From Pseudomonas sp. CHM02 (GTDB lineage: Bacteria; Pseudomonadota; Gammaproteobacteria; Pseudomonadales; Pseudomonadaceae), in NCBI RefSeq assembly GCF_000612585.1, contig NZ_JFCA01000020.1, positions 1 through 64,000 of the forward strand: a DNA stretch of 64,000 nt, in the 5' to 3' direction. Within the stretch, counting starts at the first letter, position 1. Every line of letters begins with the position of its first letter. This document shows positions 16,176-25,701 of the stretch, in pieces. The notes below the pieces were generated by a model. That model made no database searches. It worked only from the letters and a program-made list of their open reading frames with translations, and was not told the origin of the DNA. Position numbers and translations under genes: made by a program.

Positions 16176-17165
16176 TTAGACGGTGAGGATGACTGATCCA
16201 CTTGTTTTGCCAGACGCCAGATCCTGGTGAGCAACGCTCGCTTGCTTCAAGGGGTAGCGATTGTCTACGCGGATACGCAAATCACCGAACTTGACCAATG
16301 CAAACAGTTCGCTCGCCCCTCGTTGGAAATCAGCTGACTCTGCGACGTAATGAGAAATGGTTGGACGCGTGATAAACAGCGAACCCTTGTTGCGTAAGTA
16401 GGCAAGATCGACTGGCGGAACATCGCCCGAGGCCCAACCGAAGGACACAACCAGCCCAAAGCGCTGAGCGCAATCAAGCGATTTCTCAAACGTATCCTTG
16501 CCGATGGATTCATAGACGACGCTAACGCCTTTGCCATCGGTGAGGCGCTTGGTCTCCTCGAGAAAGTCGACCTTTTCGATGTTGATGGGATGGGCGCAGC
16601 CATACTCAGTGAGTATTCGGGCTTTCTCGTCTCCCACGCAGGTGCCGATGACCTGTGCGCCCAAGTGGGCAAGCCACTGGCAAAGGATCAGCCCTACTCC
16701 ACCTGCCGCCGCGTGTACCAGAACCCAGTCACCTGCCTTGATGTCCTTCAAGCGCGTAGCGAGATACCAGGCCGTGAGGCCGCGGAAAAGTGCGCCAGCC
16801 GCTGTAGCGGAATCAAGGTTTTGATCCGGCAGCTTGAAAACACGTTCAGCCGGCACGTTGCGCTTTTCGGCATATGCGCCCGGTGTCAGGAAGTGATAAA
16901 CAACCTTGTCACCTTCGGCCAGCCCTGAAACCGATTTGCCGACTTTTTCGATGACCCCGGCAGCGGCAAATCCCAGCCCGCTTGGCAGCGTTGGAAGCGG
17001 TAAGAGGCCCGAACGGAGTTGGGTATCAATAAAATCGACCCCAATGGCCTCCTGACGAATCTGAACCTGCGAATCACTGACGTCCGGGAGCTCGATTTCT
17101 TTCCACTTCAGCACTTCAGGGCCGCCGGTTTTCTCGACGATCATTGCGCCAGTTGAATTGCTCAT
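16176..17165 (-). CDS. Zinc-free MDR-family quinone oxidoreductase / enoyl reductase-like
   Basis: The 329-residue protein resembles Qor-type medium-chain dehydrogenases: an N-terminal GroES-like domain (about 1-125, GVDFIDTQLRSGLLP, LPSGLGFAAAGVIEKVG), a Rossmann domain with AAAGGVGLILCQWL (about 150-163), and no structural or catalytic zinc cysteine set. Such enzymes reduce quinones or alpha,beta-unsaturated carbonyls with NADPH. It is 35 bases downstream of the operon's first gene and shares its strand. Reduction of a conjugated intermediate in the same pathway is plausible. Confidence 0.88.
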   Translation of the reverse strand: MSNSTGAMIVEKTGGPEVLKWKEIELPDVSDSQVQIRQEAIGVDFIDTQLRSGLLPLPTLPSGLGFAAAGVIEKVGKSVSGLAEGDKVVYHFLTPGAYAEKRNVPAERVFKLPDQNLDSATAAGALFRGLTAWYLATRLKDIKAGDWVLVHAAAGGVGLILCQWLAHLGAQVIGTCVGDEKARILTEYGCAHPINIEKVDFLEETKRLTDGKGVSVVYESIGKDTFEKSLDCAQRFGLVVSFGWASGDVPPVDLAYLRNKGSLFITRPTISHYVAESADFQRGASELFALVKFGDLRIRVDNRYPLKQASVAHQDLASGKTSGSVILTV

Positions 17166-17200
17166 TGCAATACCTCGCTTCTAATGTTCGTTGGAGTGCG

Positions 17201-17983
17201 TTACTGAGCCGTCCAGCCACCGTCCACTTTCAGGCTTGTCCCTGTCACCATACGGGCCGCAGGACTCGCAAGGTAAAGAGCGGCGCCAACGATATCGTCG
17301 ACCTGGGCCATATGACCGAGAGGGATCCTGGAGACGAGAAACTGCAGCTTCTCTGGCGTATTGACGATGCTGCGCACCAACGGCGTATCTACAAAGGTGG
17401 GAGCGATGCTGTTCACCCGCAGGCCACGATCTGCGAATTCAATGGCCATAGCCTTGGTCAGCCCCTCCACCGCATGTTTGGTCATGCAATACACGGTGCG
17501 ATTCGGCGAGCCGATATGCCCCATCTGTGAAGTGATATTGATGACCACCCCAGGAACGTCCTTTTCCGTGCTCAGCATTTTCTTCGCAGCCGCTTGCGCG
17601 GTTACAAAGCATGCTCGAACGTTCAGGTTGAGCATGCCATCCAGGTGCTCGTCACTGACTTCCACCATCGGCTCCGGAAAATTGGTGCCTGCGTTATTGA
17701 CCAGAATGTCCAGCTCGGGGAGCTCATCGATCAACGCGCGAATAGCGGAACTGTCGGTGACATCACAGACGGCGACGGTCGCCTGCCCCCCTTGGGCGCG
17801 GATGTAAACAGCAACGGGATCAAGAGGATCCCGGTCTCGACCGACCAGGATGACGTGGGCACCGGCTCTGGCGTACGTCAGGGCAATGCCCTCGCCGATA
17901 CCGCCACCCGCACCCGTGATCAATGCGGTTTTGCCATCTAGACGGAAGCTTGGGGCTACGAAAGGTACGAGGTCAGAATACAC
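17201..17983 (-). CDS. SDR-family oxidoreductase, first gene of the transporter operon
   Basis: The 260-residue classical SDR has the cofactor motif TGAGGGIGEGIA (about 23-34), NNAGTNFPEP, catalytic ITSQMG serine region and YCMTKHA Tyr/Lys. The start is a GTG preceded by AAGGAG seven bases upstream. It heads the minus-strand unit that runs to the DUF1330 gene and is divergent from a LysR gene, with about 100 bases between. Oxidation of a secondary alcohol is the family expectation; the closest functional class by motif is 3-oxoacyl/gluconate-type reductases. Confidence 0.88.
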   Translation of the reverse strand: MYSDLVPFVAPSFRLDGKTALITGAGGGIGEGIALTYARAGAHVILVGRDRDPLDPVAVYIRAQGGQATVAVCDVTDSSAIRALIDELPELDILVNNAGTNFPEPMVEVSDEHLDGMLNLNVRACFVTAQAAAKKMLSTEKDVPGVVINITSQMGHIGSPNRTVYCMTKHAVEGLTKAMAIEFADRGLRVNSIAPTFVDTPLVRSIVNTPEKLQFLVSRIPLGHMAQVDDIVGAALYLASPAARMVTGTSLKVDGGWTAQ

Positions 17984-18074
17984 AGCGGGCTCCTTTTATT
18001 TTTGTATGGCGCCATTACCGTTTTGGTGAAATCGAGCGTACTGCTCGCTGGTAAAAACGACCAATTCAATTATC

Positions 18075-18095
18075 ATTAGGATTATGCAATCTAAT
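18075..18095. promoter_or_regulatory. Probable LysR binding palindrome
   Basis: ATTAGGATT, then ATGC, then AATCTAAT form a near-perfect palindrome (18075-18095) in the divergent interval between the SDR and LysR genes, fitting the interrupted T-N11-A form of LysR sites. It overlaps the first possible ATG of the LysR gene (18084), which argues for a later start codon and for autorepression. Confidence 0.55.
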
Positions 18096-18101
18096 CTAAT
18101 A

Positions 18102-19064
18102 ATGAGCAGCAGCATGTCCTCTCCTCTTGATTCTCGGCCATTACCAAACGTCAATCTCAAGCTTCTCCAGGCGTTCATGCTTGTCGCTGAACATGGCAGT
18201 TTTCGCCAGGCAGCTGACCTCACGCACAAATCTCAGTCAGCGGTGACCAGCCAGATCAAACAGCTTGAGGGGCAGTTGGGCGTTCAGCTATTCCATCGCA
18301 CCACTCGGCAAGTGAGCCTTACCGAATCTGGCGTTGAGCTGCTTGAGAGCGCCAAGCGAGCGGTTCATGAGGTTGAGCTGGGGCTGCGGCGTATTCAGGA
18401 GACGACGGATCTAAAAAGAGGAAGAATTTTTCTCGCGTGTTCCACCACTGTCGCCGCAACCCGCCTTGCGAATATTCTTGCGGCTTTTGAGGGCAGCTTC
18501 CCCGGAATTGAAGTGTTTGTGCGTGAACTCACTTCCGGTGATATGCATGACAGCCTTCGCAAGGGAGAAGTGGACTTCGGTATCGGCCCGATGAGTGACA
18601 TTCCGGACTTCAATTTCGAACCGATCCTTACGGAGAATCTCTACGCTCTGGTACCGAAAAAACTGAGAAGCGACGGTGGCCAGACCATCACAATGACCGA
18701 GCTCGCCAAACTCCCCCTGCTGTTGCTCAATCAGGCGACGGCACTGCGGGCGGCTGTCGACGATACGGCCAAGGCGATGGGACTCGAGCTCAAGACGCGC
18801 TACCAATTCAACCAGGCGCAGACGCTCATATCGATGGCGAACGCAGGGCTGGGCGCGGCGGTTTTACCCGCCGTCGTGTTACCAGAGCACCCTCATCCCG
18901 ATACTCACGAAATGTTGATTGTCGAACCGGAGATTGCGCGGCAAGTCGCGATCATTACCGTAAGGGCCCGGACAATGTCCCCTGCCGCGTCACGCCTGGC
19001 ACAGCTTGTACGTCTACTAATCTCAACACCTCACACTAACGCTCGCCAACGCAACAGAAGCTGA
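18102..19064 (+). CDS. LysR-family regulator of the transporter/SDR operon
   Basis: The product has 320 residues from the ATG at 18102; 18084 and 18114 are alternative in-frame starts, and none has a strong ribosome site. The DNA-binding domain includes LKLLQAFMLVAEHGSFRQAADLTHKSQSAVTSQIKQLE and LFHRTTRQVSLTESG. The effector domain follows. It is divergent from the block that ends with the Liv-type transporter, so it is the likely activator of those genes. It also faces the 3' end of the acyl-CoA block, whose regulator is otherwise not apparent. Confidence 0.87.
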   Translation: MSSSMSSPLDSRPLPNVNLKLLQAFMLVAEHGSFRQAADLTHKSQSAVTSQIKQLEGQLGVQLFHRTTRQVSLTESGVELLESAKRAVHEVELGLRRIQETTDLKRGRIFLACSTTVAATRLANILAAFEGSFPGIEVFVRELTSGDMHDSLRKGEVDFGIGPMSDIPDFNFEPILTENLYALVPKKLRSDGGQTITMTELAKLPLLLLNQATALRAAVDDTAKAMGLELKTRYQFNQAQTLISMANAGLGAAVLPAVVLPEHPHPDTHEMLIVEPEIARQVAIITVRARTMSPAASRLAQLVRLLISTPHTNARQRNRS

Positions 19065-19081
19065 AGTCGAAGCAGCAGCTT

Positions 19082-19924
19082 TCAGTTACCTATCGTGCCG
19101 AGGATTCGCCTGGCACGCGATAGCACCGGGGCATCGATCATTTGCCCATCGAGCTTAAAGGCACCGCCTTGCGTCTGCGCCGCGTCCAGGACGCGGCGGG
19201 CCCAACTGACGTCTTCCAGGGCGGGAGCCAAGGCCTCGTGAATAGTCCCAACTTGCTTTGGGTGAATGCACAGTACGCCGCCGAATCCCATTTGTTGCGC
19301 CCTTTGCACCGCGTACGTCAGACCCGAATCATCACTGATCGAAGGAAAGACGCCGTCCAGGGCAGGCGCCAGTCCGTTGATGCGCGACTGCAAGATGAGA
19401 GATACACGAAGCTGATCCAGAACCAGTGCCGCGCCCGCTGATCCGTCCGTGAGGCCTAAGTCCAGGGCCATATCGATGGCTCCGAAGCACAGCCTTTCCA
19501 GGCCAGGAACCGCAACGAGCTCAGCTAGATTAGCGGCCCCGAAACCGCTTTCGATGATGGGTAAAACGGGCTTGCCTGTGCTCACAGCCGTTTTCAGTTG
19601 AGCAGCGGTTTCTGCCTTGGGGAGCATGATCCCGACTACCCCCGCGTGACGCCTGCAGAACGCCAGATCCTCCCCCTGTTCGATGTGACCTGGAGCATTA
19701 ATACGCACCAACACACGAACCTGTGGATGCTTGACCAAGTACTCGCCCAATGACGTCCTGGCACCGCGCTTGGCCGATTCCTCGACGGCGTCTTCAAAAT
19801 CTATTATGACCCGGTCTGCACCACTGTTCAGGGCCTTGCCATACCGCTCCGGTCGATCACCGGGCACAAAGAGCGCAGAGCGCACCAGGCCATGGCCTGA
19901 ATGCTTGGATGGAACATCATTCAT
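19082..19924 (-). CDS. CitE/Mcl-type CoA-ester lyase (probable citramalyl-CoA or malyl-CoA lyase)
   Basis: The 280-residue HpcH/HpaI-fold protein has SALFVPGDRPERY (about 16-28), DFEDAV (42-47), PIIES, GAIDMALDLG, DGVFPSISDDSGL and GVLCIHPKQV, all conserved in CitE-like lyases that bind the CoA ester and Mg2+ (Glu and Asp ligands). Members cleave malyl-, methylmalyl- or citramalyl-CoA, giving acetyl-CoA or propionyl-CoA with glyoxylate or pyruvate. It is the last gene of the block with Meh- and Mct-like proteins, which would deliver (S)-citramalyl-CoA; acetyl-CoA plus pyruvate are then the predicted products. A GTG start six codons upstream is possible. Confidence 0.85.
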   Translation of the reverse strand: MNDVPSKHSGHGLVRSALFVPGDRPERYGKALNSGADRVIIDFEDAVEESAKRGARTSLGEYLVKHPQVRVLVRINAPGHIEQGEDLAFCRRHAGVVGIMLPKAETAAQLKTAVSTGKPVLPIIESGFGAANLAELVAVPGLERLCFGAIDMALDLGLTDGSAGAALVLDQLRVSLILQSRINGLAPALDGVFPSISDDSGLTYAVQRAQQMGFGGVLCIHPKQVGTIHEALAPALEDVSWARRVLDAAQTQGGAFKLDGQMIDAPVLSRARRILGTIGN

Positions 19925-19954
19925 GATTTGGTCTGCCTTCACATCGCGGGAATT

Positions 19955-20776
19955 TCATTCAAATCCAATCTCGCCAAGCTGCCCTATACCATCCTGCGTA
20001 TTACCCGCCCAAACGCAGGCCTTGCCGTTTTCCACAACACGGCCTCCAACTGTCAACGGGTCACCGGCGATCAAAGGGCGTACCCCCCGGAACGCGAATG
20101 TTCGCACGACGGACTCCGGGGCATTCTTGGAGAATGCGCGCATCACGAGAGTGGCGGTTAAAGGGCCGTGCACAACAAGCCCCTGGTACCCTTCAACCTC
20201 AGTCACATATCGCCAGTCGTAATGGATACGATGCGTATTAAAGGTGACCGCTGAGTAACGAAACAGCATCGTGGGACTGGCGTCGATCCCCTCACTCCAC
20301 TGGGCTTCTGGTAAAGGATCCCCCAGCCCCAGAACGGGCGTAGTTACCTTTCGGTAGACAATGTCCTGCTCCTCCACCAGTGCGAGTTCCCCGTTCTGGC
20401 TGTACTCATGCCGAACAGTGACAAATAGCAGAGAGCCTGTTTTACCTTGCTTTTCTTTAATGTCCTGGATCGTAGATCGGCGGTGTGCCAAAGCCCCGAC
20501 TAACAAGTGTGTCTTGAACGACAGTCTGCCGCCTGCCCACATTCTCGTGCGATCACCCGCATCAGGAAGGAAGTCACCCGTCAGCGCGTGACCGTCGTCG
20601 CGTAGGGCCTCGGTAGACGCAATATCCTGGAAATACGCCCAATGCCACAACAAGGGTAGAGCCTCGCCGTTGGCAGGCGGTTTCTCATTAAGCGTCGCGG
20701 CTATCCTGGCCGCGTTTGCCTGCGTAATGATTTCTGCGCGATCCTGAGTTGTCCCGATCCACCGTGCGTAATCCAC
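19955..20776 (-). CDS. meh: HTD2-like hydratase, probable mesaconyl-C4-CoA hydratase (Meh)
   Basis: The 273-residue double-hotdog protein belongs to the HTD2/Meh group. It has an N-terminal half with WHWAYF and [10 protein letters not shown], and a C-terminal half with the hydratase motif [19 protein letters not shown] followed by [18 protein letters not shown]. Characterised relatives hydrate mesaconyl-C4-CoA (3-methylfumaryl-CoA) to (S)-citramalyl-CoA. This assignment fits the neighbours: the lyase gene 30 bases downstream would cleave citramalyl-CoA and the Mct-like gene upstream would supply the C4 thioester. It follows the GMC gene by nine bases. Confidence 0.8.
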   Translation of the reverse strand: MDYARWIGTTQDRAEIITQANAARIAATLNEKPPANGEALPLLWHWAYFQDIASTEALRDDGHALTGDFLPDAGDRTRMWAGGRLSFKTHLLVGALAHRRSTIQDIKEKQGKTGSLLFVTVRHEYSQNGELALVEEQDIVYRKVTTPVLGLGDPLPEAQWSEGIDASPTMLFRYSAVTFNTHRIHYDWRYVTEVEGYQGLVVHGPLTATLVMRAFSKNAPESVVRTFAFRGVRPLIAGDPLTVGGRVVENGKACVWAGNTQDGIGQLGEIGFE

Positions 20777-20785
20777 GAGTCCTCC

Positions 20786-22447
20786 TTATGCCACCGCGGC
20801 GTTGGTCTTCAAGCTTCGGCCGGCTGCATCGTTTGTTGAACGGGCGTCTTCAAGCACCATGTCCGCCCCCTTTTCCGCGATCATGATGGCTGGGGCATTG
20901 GTGTTGCCTGAACTGATACTGGGCATGATCGAAGCGTCGATGACTCGAAGCCCCTCAACGCCTCTGACGCGCAATCTGGAATCGACCACCGCGGTCTCAT
21001 CGTTGCCCATACGGCAAGAACCCACCGGGTGATACATCGACTGGCCGAACTTCCTGAGGTAATCGAGCAGTTGTTCGTCCGTCTGCACATGACTGCCTGG
21101 CATCGTCTCTTTCACGACATGCCCGGACAGCGGCTCTGCGGCGTAAATCTTGCGCATCCAGCGGATGCCTGCGATCAGCGCCTTGCAATCATCTTCGTGG
21201 GTCAGGTAGTTCATCAGAATGTTCGGGTCGTCGTATGGATTCGCCGAATTAAGGCGAATCCGACCGCGTGATTTTGGCCGGATCTGGCTGCATGAAGCGG
21301 TGACGACCGGAATCTTCTCAGGCACGATCTTCCCGTCTTCCGTCACGATGATACTGAAGGGCCTGAACTGGATCTGCAGGTCGGGCGAGACCATCGATGG
21401 ATCGGATTTGATGAAGCAGCACACTTGAGCGGCTGCTGAAGTCAGCAGTCCTTTACGGGCGCCCACGTAGTGCAGCACGTGAGGAATCAGACGCCAGCCC
21501 TGAATCTCATGGTTGATCGAGAATTTCGGCGTCACCTGATTAAGGAAGTGAACATACGCATGGTCGTGGAGGTTTTCACCGACCCCCGGGAGGTCATGGA
21601 CGACATCGATACCATGGCTTTGCAGATGTTCTCGGGGACCTACGCCTGAGAGCATCAGTAACTGCGGCGAAGCAATCGTGCCACCGCTCAGAATGACTTC
21701 TTTGGCGAAGACCTCTTGCTTGTCTTTGCGGCCCTTGATTGCGAAGCGAACGCCTACGGCCCGATTGCCCTCGAACAGAATTCGTTCGGCATGAGCATTC
21801 ACCTGTACTTCAAGGTTCGGACGTTCTCGAACAGGCTTGAGAAAGGCTGTCGCTGTTGATTGACGCACCCCATTTTCAACGGTCATTTGCGGGTAACCAA
21901 CACCGTACTGTTGGGCTCCGTTGAAGTCCTTGTTGAATGGAATGCCAATCGCCTTTGCCGACTCAATAAACGTCAGGGAGGCGATATGTGGATTCACCAC
22001 ATCAGAGACAGCAAGCTCACCTGTTGCCCCGTGGTACTCGTCGCCGCCTCGTAACTGCCGCTCGCTTTTTTTGAAGTAGGGAAGCACGTCCGACCAGCCC
22101 CACCCTTCGTTACCCTCGTCCCGCCAGGCATCGTAATCGTAGGAATTCCCCCGCATGTAGACCAGGCCATTGATGGCGCTGGACCCGCCGAGCGTCTTAC
22201 CACGAGGACAGTACAAGGTACGGTTGTTGAACCCTGGTTCTTCTGCACCCTGGTACCGCCAGTTCACTTTGCTGTTTGAAAACAGACGAGTCATTCCGGC
22301 CGGAATTTTGATCCAGAGCAGGTCATCGGCAGGGCCGGCCTCCAGCAGTAGCACATGTTTGGAAGGGTCGGCGCTGAGTCGGTTCGCCAACACGCAGCCC
22401 GCCGAGCCGGCGCCTACGATGATGTAGTCATAAGATTTAACGTTCAT
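20786..22447 (-). CDS. GMC-family FAD alcohol dehydrogenase
   Basis: The 553-residue flavoprotein has the N-terminal ADP-binding motif [18 protein letters not shown] signature 1 ([18 protein letters not shown], about 84-101), signature 2 region ([18 protein letters not shown]) and the C-terminal active-site segment [10 protein letters not shown] with [19 protein letters not shown]. It resembles choline dehydrogenase and the AlkJ/PEG-dehydrogenase group that oxidise primary alcohols to aldehydes and pass electrons to the respiratory chain. With the aldehyde dehydrogenase in the same block it would oxidise an alcohol to an acid before CoA activation. Confidence 0.9.
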   Translation of the reverse strand: MNVKSYDYIIVGAGSAGCVLANRLSADPSKHVLLLEAGPADDLLWIKIPAGMTRLFSNSKVNWRYQGAEEPGFNNRTLYCPRGKTLGGSSAINGLVYMRGNSYDYDAWRDEGNEGWGWSDVLPYFKKSERQLRGGDEYHGATGELAVSDVVNPHIASLTFIESAKAIGIPFNKDFNGAQQYGVGYPQMTVENGVRQSTATAFLKPVRERPNLEVQVNAHAERILFEGNRAVGVRFAIKGRKDKQEVFAKEVILSGGTIASPQLLMLSGVGPREHLQSHGIDVVHDLPGVGENLHDHAYVHFLNQVTPKFSINHEIQGWRLIPHVLHYVGARKGLLTSAAAQVCCFIKSDPSMVSPDLQIQFRPFSIIVTEDGKIVPEKIPVVTASCSQIRPKSRGRIRLNSANPYDDPNILMNYLTHEDDCKALIAGIRWMRKIYAAEPLSGHVVKETMPGSHVQTDEQLLDYLRKFGQSMYHPVGSCRMGNDETAVVDSRLRVRGVEGLRVIDASIMPSISSGNTNAPAIMIAEKGADMVLEDARSTNDAAGRSLKTNAAVA

Positions 22448-22490
22448 GTGTTCACCCCTATCCCTTGTTTTTTTGTTGGAAGGTGGCCGG

Positions 22491-23891
22491 TCAAATCAGG
22501 CCAGTCAGGTAGAAAGCGGCAATGACCACGAAGGCGGCCATGGTCTTGAAAATCGTCAGGACGAAGATGTCGCCGTAAGCTTGCCGATGGGTCAATCCGG
22601 TCACAGCCATGAGCGTGATGATCGCGCCATTGTGCGGCAGCGTATCCATGCCCCCGGCTGCGATAGATGCGACACGGTGCATGACCTCAGCCGGTATCGC
22701 GTGCTGTTGGGCAAGGGCGACAAAATGGTCACCTAGCGCGCCCAAAGTCAGGCTCAATCCGCCCGACGACGAGCCAGTGATCCCTGCGAGCACGTTAACG
22801 CTCACCGCCAGGTTGACCAGCGGGTTTTCGATATTCGAGAGCGTGTCGGCCACCAGCTTGAAGCCTGGCAGCGCGGCAATAACGGCACCGAATCCGTATT
22901 CGGATGCAGTGTTGACACCGGCGAGCAGCGAACCCGCAACAGCAACCTGAGTCGAGTTCGTAAATTTTCCGCGGATCCTGCCCCACCCCAGAATAAGAGT
23001 CGCAAGAATGCCAAGAGCCAAAGCCCCCTCAACAGCCCATACGGCTGCCATCTTCGTGACGTCTTGCGCAACGGCGGTGGCGTCAGGACGGAATGCTACG
23101 AGCACCTGGTTGCCAGCACCGTATTGACTCAGGATCAGATCAAGAATCAGCTTGTTGCCCACTCCAACGATAAACAGGGGCAAAATGGCGAGCCATGGAC
23201 TGATCAGGGCCTCATTGGCAGGCGCTTCTGGCTCGTTGTTGTGCCCTGTTCCGTAGCCCTCTCCTTTTGCCATCAAGCTGCGGCGACGCATTTCCAGATA
23301 GGTAATGCCGCAACCTGCGACGAAGATTGCGCCAATGATTCCAAGCCATGGCGCGGCGTAAGCATCCGTGCCGAAAAAGGCAGTCGGGATGATGTTCTGG
23401 ATTTGCGGCGTGCCTGGAAGCGAGTCCATGGTGAACGTGAACGCGCCCAAAGCAATCGTTGCAGGTATCAGTCGCTTTGGAATGTTGTTGCGGCGAAACA
23501 GCTCAGCGGCAAAGGGATAAAGTGCGAACACCACTACGAACAGCGATACACCACCATAAGTCAGTACTCCACCTACGCAAACAATGCAGGTGATCGAGTA
23601 GCTGCTACCAAAAACCTTCGAGACGGCGGTCACGATCGAGCGCGCAAAACCTGAAACCTCAATCAGCTTGCCGAAGACAGCTCCCAGCATGAACACGGGA
23701 AAATAGAGCTTCAAAAGCCCTACCATCTTGTCCATGAACAGCCCGCTGTAGGCCGGAGCAACCATCGCAGGCTCAGTGAGTAATACCGCCCCCAACGCTG
23801 CGACCGGAGCAAAAAGAATGACACTGAAGCCCCGATACGCAACGAACATCAGAAATCCCAGCGACGCCAGGCAAATAAAAAGACTACTCAT
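22491..23891 (-). CDS. GntP-family permease
   Basis: The 466-residue inner-membrane protein has about 12-13 hydrophobic helices and GntP-family features: the conserved FPVFMLGAVFGKLIE near residue 65, TYGGVSLFVVVFALYP, SLPGTPQIQNIIPT and TGSSSGGLSLTL. The family imports gluconate and other hydroxy or branched carboxylates by proton symport. Here it sits between the Mct-like and GMC genes, so it probably brings in the carboxylate that the block degrades. A GGTG-containing gap of 43 bases separates it from the GMC start. Confidence 0.88.
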   Translation of the reverse strand: MSSLFICLASLGFLMFVAYRGFSVILFAPVAALGAVLLTEPAMVAPAYSGLFMDKMVGLLKLYFPVFMLGAVFGKLIEVSGFARSIVTAVSKVFGSSYSITCIVCVGGVLTYGGVSLFVVVFALYPFAAELFRRNNIPKRLIPATIALGAFTFTMDSLPGTPQIQNIIPTAFFGTDAYAAPWLGIIGAIFVAGCGITYLEMRRRSLMAKGEGYGTGHNNEPEAPANEALISPWLAILPLFIVGVGNKLILDLILSQYGAGNQVLVAFRPDATAVAQDVTKMAAVWAVEGALALGILATLILGWGRIRGKFTNSTQVAVAGSLLAGVNTASEYGFGAVIAALPGFKLVADTLSNIENPLVNLAVSVNVLAGITGSSSGGLSLTLGALGDHFVALAQQHAIPAEVMHRVASIAAGGMDTLPHNGAIITLMAVTGLTHRQAYGDIFVLTIFKTMAAFVVIAAFYLTGLI

Positions 23892-23945
23892 TCAGATCGC
23901 TCGCTTTTATTTTTGTAAGTCACACGTTCCTGCAGTCGTTGACGC

Positions 23946-25166
23946 TTATCCTGAAGCGCCAGCGACGATACCGTTGTCGCGCAACGCCCCGATTTCCTGG
24001 TGACTGAGCCCCAGAACATCGGCAAGCACCTCATCTGTGTGCTGCCCCAGTTCTGGCGCTGCCTGCACTGCATGACGAGTCGCCTGACCAAACCTGAGTG
24101 GAGTGCCGGCTGCTAAATGCTCACCCACGCCAGGTGTCTGGATACGCTCGAATATCGGGTTGTCCAGGGAGACTCGCTTGTCTTCCTGCAGCAGTTGGCG
24201 AACAGTGCGATACGGCCCGTAAGCCACACCGTGTTGGTTAAAGTGAACCTCAATTTCGACCAGTGACCGCTTGATGCACCACTGTTTGATCAACGCAGCA
24301 AGCAATTCGCGTCCTTCGAATCGATCCGCTTCACTGTCAAAGTTCACGCCCAGAGCCGCTTCCAGTGACTGCACTGCACGCTGCAGGTCGCAGGCTTTGA
24401 CGAGCGCACGCCATTGCCGTGAGGAGATGGCCACGATCATTACTCGCCGACCATCGGCGGTCGCAAAATCGTGACCGAAAGCGCCATACAGGTAATTCCC
24501 GAGCGACTCGCGCTGCTGGCCTATAAGCTCGGACTCAGTCAACAGCCCCAAATGGGACAGGGTGGAGAACGCGCTGTCGGAAAGAGCAAGACGAATCTCT
24601 GCGCCCTCTCCGGTGCTTTGACGGCGCGCCAATGCAGCGACAATCGCAGTAGCAGCCTGATTGGCGCAGATAACGTCCCATGCCGGAAGCGTATGGTTGA
24701 CCGGGCGGTCGGGAGATCCATTTCCCGTCAACATCGGATAGCCCGTAGCGCAGTTGACGGTGTAGTCAACTGCCGTGCTGCCATCGAAATTGCCTTCAAT
24801 GGTGCAGGAGATCAGATCCGGGCGAAGCTCAGACAGCGTCTGGTGGCTCAACCAAGGGGTACCGATATTGGTGAGCAGGATCCCGCCGGCATCACCGGGT
24901 GCCCCTACCAGGCGCTGAAGCAATTCGCGCCCTTCGGGACGTTTGATATCAATCGCGACCGATTTCTTGGCCTTGTTCAGGCTCGTCCAGTAAATACTTC
25001 GACCTTCAGGCATCAACGGGAGACGCTGATAATCGATTCCGCCGCCAATCAGATCGACGCGAATGACCTCGGCGCCCAACTGCGCCAAGGTCATTCCACA
25101 CAGTGGAGCCGCGATGAATGCCGAACTCTCAATGACGCGAACCCCTTTAAGCAGGTCGTAATTCAT
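23946..25166 (-). CDS. mct: Family III CoA-transferase, probable mesaconyl-CoA C1-C4 CoA transferase (2-methylfumaryl-CoA isomerase)
   Basis: The 406-residue CaiB/BaiF-fold protein matches the Mct subgroup rather than ordinary CoA-transferases, through MNYDLLKGVRVIESSAFIAAP, LIGGGIDYQRLP, NFDGSTAVDYTVNCATGYP, PVNHTLPAWDV and GNYLYGAFGHDFAT. Asp164 in LPAWDV aligns with the catalytic aspartate of the family. Mct moves CoA intramolecularly from C1 to C4 of mesaconate. The ATG at 25166 is preceded by GGAGGG and overlaps the MaoC stop (ATGA), showing translational coupling; a 20-codon longer frame is unlikely. Function is assigned by motif resemblance and context, not by search. Confidence 0.82.
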   Translation of the reverse strand: MNYDLLKGVRVIESSAFIAAPLCGMTLAQLGAEVIRVDLIGGGIDYQRLPLMPEGRSIYWTSLNKAKKSVAIDIKRPEGRELLQRLVGAPGDAGGILLTNIGTPWLSHQTLSELRPDLISCTIEGNFDGSTAVDYTVNCATGYPMLTGNGSPDRPVNHTLPAWDVICANQAATAIVAALARRQSTGEGAEIRLALSDSAFSTLSHLGLLTESELIGQQRESLGNYLYGAFGHDFATADGRRVMIVAISSRQWRALVKACDLQRAVQSLEAALGVNFDSEADRFEGRELLAALIKQWCIKRSLVEIEVHFNQHGVAYGPYRTVRQLLQEDKRVSLDNPIFERIQTPGVGEHLAAGTPLRFGQATRHAVQAAPELGQHTDEVLADVLGLSHQEIGALRDNGIVAGASG

Positions 25167-25666
25167 GAGCCCTCCGCTCCTCGCGACCGCGACTCGGTAG
25201 CGTTCTGCCGAGTAGGCACCAGGCATGCGCGCGTGAAACTCATGCAGACCGTACCCTCCTGATTGAACGCTTCGGTACGGGTCGTAACGATCCCCTGCCC
25301 CGCCCGTTTGGCGCTCTCACGCACCTCGGTGACTTCGGAGCGTGCGTACAGCGTGTCGCCCGGAAATACCGGAGCACTGAGCGTGATGTCCTTCCAGCCC
25401 AGGTTGGCGATCGCATTGAGGCTGATGTCATCGACTGTCATGCCCAGGACGATTGCGACGGTGAGACCGCTGTTGACAAGTGGACGGCCGAATTCGCTCT
25501 TCGAAGCGAAATGGCTGTCGCAATGCAGAGGGTGCCGGTTCATCGTCATCAAACTGAACTGAATGTTGTCTGCCTCGGTGATAGTGCGCCCAGGCCAGTG
25601 GCGATAGGTGTCACCGACCTTGAAGTCTTCCAAAAAGCGGCCGGGCATTGGAAATTGCGTGGTCAT
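25163..25666 (-). CDS. MaoC-type acyl-CoA hydratase (probable mesaconyl-C1-CoA/methylmalyl-CoA dehydratase role)
   Basis: The 167-residue single-hotdog protein has the MaoC hydratase segment: an FEDF-like start (RFLEDFKVGDTYRHWPGRTITEAD), the catalytic region NIQFSLMTMNRHPLHCD and FGRPLVNSGLTVAIVLGMTVDD. Relatives hydrate or dehydrate 2-enoyl-CoA, itaconyl-CoA or mesaconyl-CoA. It is coupled to the Mct-like gene by a four-base overlap, which suggests that it acts on the C1 thioester before or after CoA migration. Chloroflexus-type Mch proteins are about twice as long, so this one is a shorter analogue. Confidence 0.82.
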   Translation of the reverse strand: MTTQFPMPGRFLEDFKVGDTYRHWPGRTITEADNIQFSLMTMNRHPLHCDSHFASKSEFGRPLVNSGLTVAIVLGMTVDDISLNAIANLGWKDITLSAPVFPGDTLYARSEVTEVRESAKRAGQGIVTTRTEAFNQEGTVCMSFTRACLVPTRQNATESRSRGAEGS

Positions 25667-25701
25667 TTTTCTTCCTTATCTGCAATCAGCGTCTGCGCGG
25701 A

